The position numbers and the translations under genes are program-made. The notes beneath the pieces were generated by a model. It saw only the letters and a program-made list of their open reading frames with translations, had not been told where the DNA came from and ran no database searches. 64,000 nucleotides of DNA, from positions 118,278-182,277 of the forward strand of contig NZ_FRBN01000006.1 in the NCBI RefSeq assembly GCF_900142625.1. Reading direction: 5' to 3'. This document shows, piece by piece, positions 63,937-64,000 of the stretch (positions are counted from its first letter, which is position 1; each line of letters begins with the position of its first letter). Origin of the DNA: Roseovarius marisflavi (GTDB lineage Bacteria; Pseudomonadota; Alphaproteobacteria; Rhodobacterales; Rhodobacteraceae).

Positions 63937-64000
63937 TCAGGCGGCGGTTTTAAGTTGCTTGATCCCGTCCTTGAATTCAATCCCTTCGATGATCTCGGGG
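63937..64000 (-). CDS. C-terminal end of an unidentified gene (partial)
   Basis: The minus strand reads PEIIEGIEFKDGIKQLKTAA then TGA at 63937-63939. Only ~20 residues are inside the window. Position directly upstream of the truncated IS481 transposase suggests another mobile-element gene, but the family cannot be named. Confidence 0.35.
   Translation of the reverse strand, partial: PEIIEGIEFKDGIKQLKTAA

Noticed and set aside
1..64000. tRNA or rRNA genes
   Set aside because: No cloverleaf with a GTTCRA-type T-loop and matching acceptor stem, and no rRNA-like segment, was noticed by eye; a covariance search was not possible.

Overview
The window looks like chromosomal DNA of an alphaproteobacterium, most likely Rhodobacterales/Rhodobacteraceae (Roseobacter-type). 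This is inferred from high GC with strong third-position G/C bias, the hisS-hisZ-hisG order, the short purine-ABC/xdh cluster, DUF1489/DUF937/DUF938 proteins, RepB-type ParB proteins and the short TTCTTCTTGCC... repeats. Bases 1 to about 55,200 are dense, ordinary core and metabolic genes. Bases 55,211 to 64,000 form a lower-GC accessory region made of eroded mobile-element debris, an intact recombinase/ParB-like cassette and insertion sequences.

Layout of the core part: an RND pump and its HlyD partner (1-3565, minus); a moaB/LysE/phosphoesterase/uracil-DNA glycosylase operon (3671-6233, minus); two glycosyltransferases behind an aldehyde dehydrogenase (6359-9424, minus); a 1-Cys peroxiredoxin (plus); a stand-alone Hen1-like RNA methyltransferase (minus); an aspartoacylase-like and a sulfotransferase-like gene (plus); an acyl-CoA operon of ligase, kinase-like protein and thioesterase (12795-15870, minus); rpe-gph-nitronate monooxygenase-M20 peptidase (16013-19658, plus); panB-panC (minus); a YcaQ-like gene; a HExxH protein; a sarcosine/dimethylglycine dehydrogenase-like enzyme; a GH25 lysozyme; small DUF genes; psd-pssA (phosphatidylethanolamine synthesis); a purine-type ABC importer next to xdhABC (32690-42201), which together suggest uptake and oxidation of purines; dnaE; a lipoprotein; slyX; hisS-hisZ-hisG; two tandem outer-membrane beta-barrel paralogues; DUF1489; and the B12-dependent ribonucleotide reductase nrdJ.

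The accessory part starts just after nrdJ. Two diverged ~100-bp direct repeats (about 55,232 and 58,270) bracket a decayed block that holds a TnsA-like nuclease, a small opposed ORF, a 19-residue short-chain dehydrogenase tail, the C-terminus of a RES-domain toxin and a TniQ-like DNA-binding fragment. Next comes a divergent unit: a 105-residue regulator-like gene on the minus strand, and a translationally coupled operon on the plus strand of a 524-residue serine recombinase and two RepB/ParB-family proteins. Several TTCCCTG/CAGGGAA palindromes lie beside it. This recombinase plus dual-ParB unit is the best candidate in the window for a poorly described system. It is followed by an IS481-type transposase that has lost its start, and by the tail of another gene running off the window.

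Other notable items: a 62-bp palindromic repeat sits in frame, 59/62 identical, in the coding sequences of both xdhA and xdhB; hisS carries a ~380-bp internal tract of clearly lower GC and foreign codon choice; and a perfect inverted pair of GTAG-type REP sequences lies at 27335-27404. All function calls come from reading translated sequence and motifs, without database searches.
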